From positions 46,160,002 to 46,224,001 of the forward strand of contig NC_084831.1 of the NCBI RefSeq assembly GCF_033115175.1: a stretch of DNA of 64,000 bases, read 5' to 3'. This document shows positions 57,938 to 64,000 of the stretch, one piece after another. The stretch's first letter is position 1; every line of letters begins with the position of its first letter. A program made the position numbers and the translations under genes. The notes under the pieces are model-generated. The model ran no database searches. It saw only the letters and a program-made list of their open reading frames with translations, and was not told the DNA's origin. The stretch comes from Lepus europaeus (lineage: Eukaryota > Chordata > Mammalia > Lagomorpha > Leporidae).

Positions 57938-58649
57938 CTCGGTGTCGCGGTCTGCACAGCTTCCCTGTTGGCATCTGACATGCGGCTGGTCCCCTCGCAC
58001 AACCCCAGGAGGTTTCCCGTGGCTCCGCCCCCACCTCCCTCTCTCTGCTCCTTGTACTCCCTCCCCAGCCCCTCCCTGCTTACAAACAGCATCCAGAGCC
58101 CGCCCTGTTCTCACCCCTGGGAATCCAGCAGTGAGTGCACAGAGGGCCCAGCCCGTGGGCGCTTGGGCTCCCGTGGCAGGAGACAGATAAATCTGAGACA
58201 GGATGAATGAGCAGTGTGCGTGGTGTCATGGTGGGGCTGAGTACTGTGGTGAAAGATGGATTGGAAAGGGGACAGGGAGCCCTTCCGGGTCGGGGTGCTG
58301 GAGGCTCAGAGCAAGCGCAGGGACCACCTCCTCTGTGTGAAGGGGGTGTGTGAGCCTGGAAGGAGGGAGGGAGAGAGGGGGCCGTGCAGACATCTGGAGG
58401 AAGAGCACTCCGGGCAGCTGGAGAGCAGGTGCAAAGGCCCTGAGGTGACTTCCTAGGGCAAGGACGGAAGTGGAGGTCAGCTAGAGAGAGATGACGGGGC
58501 TCAGACCAGGGTGACAACGGTGAGGGCATCCTTCCATCTAGGAGATGGAGCCCACAGGAGGTGGGCGAGAGAGAGATGAGCACAGTGGGCAGTCTGGGAA
58601 CTCACGGGAGGGTGGTGTTGACTTGGGGCTGCAGGCCTGTGTCTGGCAT
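57938..58649. other. Unique stretch with an L2-like patch
   Basis: ggaagagcactccgggcagc and gcaaaggccctgaggtgac at 58,395-58,450 resemble L2. The rest is unrecognised. Confidence 0.4.
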
Positions 58650-58800
58650 CCAGCAGTATCTACAGCTGCGTGTCCATGGGAACTTGCCTCAGTGCCTTTG
58701 CACATGCTGGTCCCTTTGCTGGAACACCCCCCCTGCCCTGTCAGAATTCCAGTTGGTTCACCCCCTACCCCAGGCTATCCCTCATGCTGGGCCTCACAGT
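58650..58800 (-). repeat. L2 LINE fragment
   Basis: cagtgcctttgcacatgctg, gtccctttgctggaacac and ctatccctcatgctgggc fit the L2 3' region in reverse. Confidence 0.65.
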
Positions 58801-58919
58801 CTCTGCCTTTCCATATCGTCCCCAGAAGGGAGCTCTAAGGGCAGCAGTTCGTGGAGTGGGATGCTTATCAGAATGTCTTACACCTGTGTCTCCGAGGTAA
58901 GGGGCTCACCCAGAGGGGG

Positions 58920-59050
58920 CTGGGCACCTGGTTAGAGTGCTAGCTCTGTTATGTACAGGTGCTGCCTTGGGTCGCTCACCTTGGCTCTGCCGGCCTCAGA
59001 TTCTGCATCTGTCAAATGGGTGTTTCTCAGGGTCTTGTGGGGTTAGTTCC
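58920..59050 (+). repeat. MIR SINE
   Basis: ggttagagtgctagctctg, cctcagattctgcatctg and tcaaatgggtgtttctcagg. Confidence 0.72.
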
Positions 59051-60242
59051 TGCCCCAGCAACCCGAATTCCTTCAGCCAGGAAGAAAGCAGTGGCTAGTG
59101 CGCCCTCTGCTGGAAAGCGACAGACACCTCCCCACTTCCCATCCCTTGCGGACTGGGCAGGTGAGGAAGGTCAAAGGCAGAGGCAGGGGCAGCCCAAGGG
59201 AGCGGGCACCGCCTGCCGACCACGTGTCCAGCGCGGGGTTCCCACGCTGTCCGGTGTCGTCCTCGTCAATCCCCGGGGGAGGTCAGACCCTTTTCGCTGA
59301 GCACCCACTGTTCCTCTCTTTTAAGAGGAGAAAGGACCAGAAAAGAGGCGAAGAAGGCGGGTGACCGCTAGCCTCTCAGGAATGGCCGGAGCCGGGAGCC
59401 GTCTACACCGTGGTCCCGCCCAGCCGCCGACGCAGTTTCGGGATGCCCTGCACCACGGCTTGCGGCTCCCTGGGCTGGGTGAAGTGGGGGGTGCGGGGCA
59501 GCAGGGCCACCCAGCGCTTGCTGACGGCCGCCAGGGGGCGCAAGAAGGCGCTGGGCGGGGTAGGCCGGGTGCCCTCTGGGCCTCCGTGTCCGTTTCTGAG
59601 AGGGGCAGCAGGCTCTACAAAACCCGAAGAGAAGTGGTGCCCTGGAGACAGTACAGGTTACACGTTCCCCTCTGCCGCGTCTCTTCCCTGTGCCACGCCC
59701 ACCCCCATCCGCAGGTGACAAAACCCAAGAACGGCGGACCTGGACGTTCTGCAGTCGCCCTGGGCTGGGATGGTGGGCTTGAGCGCGGGAGACCGACTCT
59801 GTGGGCTGGGGGGCCCGGCTGAGCAGGTGGGAGCAGGTGGGGGAGCAAACAGGAACACCCCAGCGTGACGGCTCAGGGAGCCACGGGAGAGCCTTGCCTC
59901 ACCCTGCACTCCAGCCAGTGCGCGGGACACCCGGCGATGGGGTGCCCCGCACTTCCCTAGCTTCCTGGACGGCCATCTGCCGGCTCCCATCGGCCCGTCC
60001 CTGGGCCTGGAATCGGCTGGTAGAATGTCCCCAGGACTAAGGCATCCTGGGTAGGCTGGGGGAAACTGAGGAGATGGCTGTCACTCACTCACACTCCCGG
60101 GGACGATAATTTGTCACAGCCTGTGTTTTGGGGGCAGGAGGCAGCTCATGGCAAACAGGTCTGGGCAGTGCCCAGAGTGTGGGAGAGAAAGAGGAAGCCA
60201 GGGAGGCCAGGCCCTGGGGACAGCCGCAGTTCTCAGAGGTAC
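59051..60242. other. SINE-free GC-rich stretch upstream of BSND
   Basis: About 1.2 kb with local CpG enrichment (59,200-59,540). The 153-codon plus frame at 59,361-59,822 and its antisense neighbours resemble nothing known. Confidence 0.4.
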
Positions 60243-60900
60243 TGAAGGCTGAGTGACCCTCATCTAGAATGCTTGGGCCTGCTCGGTGGCTCAGCGGGTT
60301 GGGCCACTGCCCGCAACGCAGGCCTCCCATATGGACAACGGTTTGAGTCCCAGCTGCCCCACTTACAATCCAGCTCTCTACTGATGCGCTTGGGAAAGCA
60401 GCGGAAGATGGCGCAAGTGCTTGGGCCCCTGGGACCCACGCAGGAGTCCCAAATGGAGCTCCTGGCTCCTGGCTCCTGGCTCCTGGCCCAGCCCCAGCCG
60501 ATGTGGCCATTTGGTGGAGTGAACCAGAGGATGGAAGATCTCTTTCTCTCCATGTCTTCCTCTTTCTCTGTAATTCTACCTTTCAAATAAATAAACAAGT
60601 CTTAAAACAAAAATGCTTGGGACCAGAAATATTTAGGATTGGGGGTTTGGGGAGGCAGGGGAAGGACCTGGAGATACTTGCCATATACATACTGAGACAT
60701 CTCGGGGATGGGAGCCCAGTCTAAGCATACAATTCTTGTATTTCACATACACCTTGTACACATCGCCGGCAAGTGATGCTATAGGGCGTCTTCGATAACT
60801 TTGCACACGAGCCACAATTTCATGCTGTGGAATTTTCCACTGTGGTATCAGGTCGGCCCTCAAAAGCTTTCAGATTCTGGGGCATCTTGGATTTTTATGA
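60243..60900 (+). mobile_element. Tigger-like DNA transposon remnant, split by a SINE
   Basis: Left piece 60,243-60,277 (ggctgagtgaccctcatctag). After the SINE come ccatatacatactgagacatc, ttcacatacaccttgtacac, ggaattttccactgtgg and gctttcagattctggggcatc. The order matches a familiar mammalian non-autonomous mariner/Tigger element; I am unsure of its exact name. Confidence 0.65.
60278..60611 (+). repeat. C-repeat SINE with 10-bp target duplication
   Basis: aatgcttggg at 60,268-60,277 and 60,612-60,621. Contains a small tandem ctcctgg array (60,459-60,487). Confidence 0.94.
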
Positions 60901-61449
60901 ACACTACTTTCCCCAGGAGGAAGCCAAGGAGACACAGGCAGGCCACCTAGTCTAGTGCATGTGGCGCCCCCTGGTGGAGGAGCCAGGCCCCGGCGTGGAC
61001 AGTCCCCCTCGCCCTCAGAGCCCTGCGGTAAACTCTCAGGCTCCAGCAGAGCAGTCTCCCACCAGGGCTGGCCGCTGCCCCCACGACCCAGTCCCCGCTG
61101 CGCTGGCGTTTCTCCCCGTGTGACCTTGGGGGAGTGGCCCCTCTGTGCCTCAGTGTCTTCGCCTGCAGAGTAGGGAGCGCGGCACCTGCCCCACGGGGCT
61201 CCCTCCAGCGCATCACTGTGTTTGCACACGTGCTGTGCTCACGGCCACCGCTCCATAACTAGGGGTCACCATTCCTGGAGCCCTGGGGGTCACATGCCCT
61301 TGAAAAGCTGAGTTGGTCAGGATTCCAAAATGCCAGCCCTCGGGCTCCCAGCTCCCGGCTGCGGGCCTGTGTGCAGCTGGAAGGTGTGGGGCCAGCCACT
61401 CAGCCAGTTCAGCTCCACTCTAGGCAAATGAGGTGATGTCAAAGCCTTG
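60901..61449. other. SINE-free stretch upstream of BSND
   Basis: Includes a probable MIR at 61,080-61,230 (gtgtgaccttgggggagtgg, gcctcagtgtcttcgcctgc). The rest is unique and may be regulatory. Confidence 0.45.
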
Positions 61450-62047
<598 letters not shown>

Positions 62048-62151
62048 TAGGCCTCGGCTCCACTATCAGCCTTCAGCATCCAGTAGTCTCATGCTTCCCA
62101 TTTCACTCCCTGTGTTCTTTTCTCTGCTCTTCTGATTGCCCCTTTGTCTAC

Positions 62152-62330
62152 CTATCATGCACCCAGCCATCCATCCAGCCAGCCAGCCACCCATCCATCT
62201 CAACCCATCCATCCACCATCATCCACCCAGCCACCCAGCCAGCCATCTACCCATCCATCCATTCACCCATCCACCTGTCCACCCGTCCACCCATCCACCC
62301 CCTCATCCATCCAGCCAGCACACAGTATAG
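62152..62330 (+). repeat. CCAT/CAGC tetranucleotide microsatellite in BSND intron 1
   Basis: About 180 bases of imperfect catc, cagc and cacc units. It yields spurious His/Pro/Ser-rich frames. Confidence 0.92.
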
Positions 62331-62454
62331 TTGACCATGGGCTCCGATTATGAAGCCCTGAACCAGACACTGAGGCACAGCCACAGCCCGTGTGCTTGCA
62401 GCAGAATTCCCTCGTGCCTACCACCTGCCGGGCTCTCCTGGGTTCATGGCCCCT

Positions 62455-62520
62455 TCTGTAGTCCCATTTCACAGTACAGAAGCTTGAGGCTCTCGGAGGT
62501 GAGGTTCCATAGCTCTATCT
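62455..62520 (-). repeat. MIR SINE fragment
   Basis: cccatttcacagtacagaag and gaggctctcggaggtgagg in reverse MIR order. Confidence 0.45.
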
Positions 62521-62574
62521 TCCCGAGTCTGACTGCGTTCCTAGCCTCGTGGGTAACCTGGTGGTGGGGATAGC

Positions 62575-62720
62575 ACTGGTTTGGGAGTCCTGGATTCTAA
62601 TCTCAGTTCTCTTTGGGCTGTCTGTGTGACTTGTTTTTCCGAGGTTCAGTTTTGTCACCTGTAAAATGGGACCTAAGCCTGTCTTTGTGCATGGCCTCGG
62701 GGTTCTCGTGGGGCTCCGAG
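62575..62720 (+). repeat. MIR SINE
   Basis: gcactggtttgggagtcctgg, attctaatctcagttctc and gttttgtcacctgtaaaatggg. Confidence 0.68.
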
Positions 62721-64000
62721 AAGCGATGGGATGGAGGAATCTGGGCACACTGCAGTGTGTGACAGCTGGGTGGAGGGCTGCCGCGGTGACCGTAGTCCAC
62801 CTCCTGACAGCCTGGGGATAGGCAGTCGGGAGCTGAGATTTTGGGAGGCGCTTCCGAGCTCACACAGGTGCCCAGAGGCAGGTGGAGACGGGGAGAAACA
62901 TGCATCCAGCTTGGCCTCTGTCTTGAAACTGCCTGGGAGTCCCTGCCCACGCCCCTTCGCTCTGTGAGCTCCGTTTCCCCCACTCCAGGGCTCCAGACGG
63001 GTCACCCGGCACCCCAGGGCCTTCCTCTCCTCCTGCCTGGGCGGCTGTGCTCAGGGGCGCAGGGAGGAGGAAGGAGGCTCCCGCCCTGGCCCAGGCTCTT
63101 TCTCCCCAGCCCCGCCCCCTCCGTGGGCAAGCCCGGTGCTGGGGCGGCCTGGGCTGGTTTCAGTCATTTACGGAGCGTTTACAGTCAACTCGCCTCTGTG
63201 TGTGCGATGCCCTCAGCAGAGGTCACCTCGGGAAGAGGTCCTGGGGCCTGCGCCACCGGCACCACCGCCGCCATGTTGCCCATGCCACCCCTGTTCCCCG
63301 GAGGAGGGCGAGGGGCTGGCGGGTGGGGAGGGAAGCACCTTCTGCCAGCCTCCTGGACCAGCGGGGGCTCTGGTGTGGTGGCCCTGAGCGCGATGGCCGT
63401 TGGGGTGAGGCCGGCCCGGGGCGGAGCAGGCCTGTTGCTGGGTATTAATGAGTAACTGTTGACAGCTTCACGTGCTCCTGTGCTGGGGACGCAGCGTGAG
63501 GTTGGGGGTGCAGAGAACGGCACACATTTCAAGCCCTGCCCCCTCCCTCACAGCTCATTCCTGTGACCTTGGCCGAGGGACCTCTCCCTCACCCCCTCCC
63601 CCTGCTAGGATTCAGGCGGGACGGCAGAGGGAGGCTGGCATCACGCCTGGCAGGGAATGGATGCAGAGGCTCCATTCTCAGGACTGGTGTTGGCAGTGCC
63701 CGGGGCGGGGAGCTGCGCACCGGTGTGTTACAAGGACCCGGGCTGTGAGAGCCGGCACAGGTCCACTGTAGCCAGGGAGGGAGGGAGGGAGGGCGTGGTA
63801 AGCCAGGGCATGGTCCTCAAGCCAGCCCTGCCCCCTGCTCTCAGTGCCTGACCGGGGAAGGCTTCAGGAATGGGAATTTTCTGGATTGGAAGAAACAGAA
63901 AAAAACAGGAGTAGAGCCAGCCATCAGGGCATGGGGGAGGTGCAGCTGTGCCTGCTCTGGGGGAGCTGGGAGTCTGCTGGGGGAGCAAGGAGGCTTCCCA
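62721..64000. other. Unique part of BSND intron 1
   Basis: GC-rich. The only simple repeat seen is a short GGGA run (63,776-63,793). The 204-codon frame at 62,841-63,455 lacks any recognisable domain. Confidence 0.4.

Noticed and set aside
62152-62330. Possible CRISPR-like or regulated repeat array
   Set aside because: Units are four bases and contiguous, with no spacers: an ordinary microsatellite in a mammalian intron.

Overview
This window is mammalian nuclear DNA, almost certainly from European rabbit (Oryctolagus cuniculus) or a close leporid. About 50 copies of the rabbit C-repeat SINE are spread over both strands; they start near ggggccggcgctgtgg and end in (AAAT)n/AATCTTTAAA. Two 3' ends of rabbit-type LINE-1 support the same assignment. 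Ancient mammalian repeats (MIR, L2, MER5A, MER2, hAT-Charlie, an MLT/MSTA-type MaLR LTR, an MLT2-type ERVL LTR) fill much of the rest. There is no bacterial or viral gene organisation. Most open reading frames here are chance frames in GC-rich or repetitive DNA.

Two genes are supported, both on the + strand. (1) TMEM61: a CpG-rich promoter and non-coding first exon at about 45.25-45.56 kb, a coding exon at 49,941-50,290, a last coding exon at 53,357-53,576, and an AATAAA signal at 53,697. (2) BSND (barttin, the obligate beta subunit of ClC-K chloride channels): only exon 1 is present, coding 61,784-61,960, followed by part of intron 1 to the window end. From general knowledge this matches the human 1p32.3 order DHCR24 - TMEM61 - BSND - PCSK9. 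The left 45 kb is therefore probably the large intergenic interval between DHCR24 and TMEM61; I find no supportable gene in it.

Layout: 0-45 kb is intergenic and repeat-rich. It includes two near-identical inverted ERVL LTR copies (398-749 and 4,316-4,680), a 5'-inverted LINE-1 (2.4-3.2 kb), MaLR and ERV1-like LTRs, a 31-bp minisatellite grown inside a SINE (19.39-19.58 kb), and nested insertions such as L1M > MER2 > SINE (38.3-39.7 kb) and hAT-Charlie > two SINEs (29.7-30.7 kb). 45.25-53.72 kb is TMEM61; all four SINEs in intron 1 are antisense and intron 2 has none. 53.7-61.4 kb is a short intergenic spacer. 61.4-64 kb is the BSND promoter, exon 1 and the start of intron 1, with a CCAT-type microsatellite.

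The most interesting biology is the pair of neighbouring genes. TMEM61 and barttin share a two-helix N-terminal hairpin with the same residue spacing in both helices (R-x6-GL-x5-GT and GG-x4-[GC]G-x2-WS). TMEM61 also carries two PPxY motifs in its predicted cytoplasmic tail. This suggests they are tandem paralogues and that TMEM61 could be a barttin-like accessory subunit. I found no clearly undescribed genetic system in the window.
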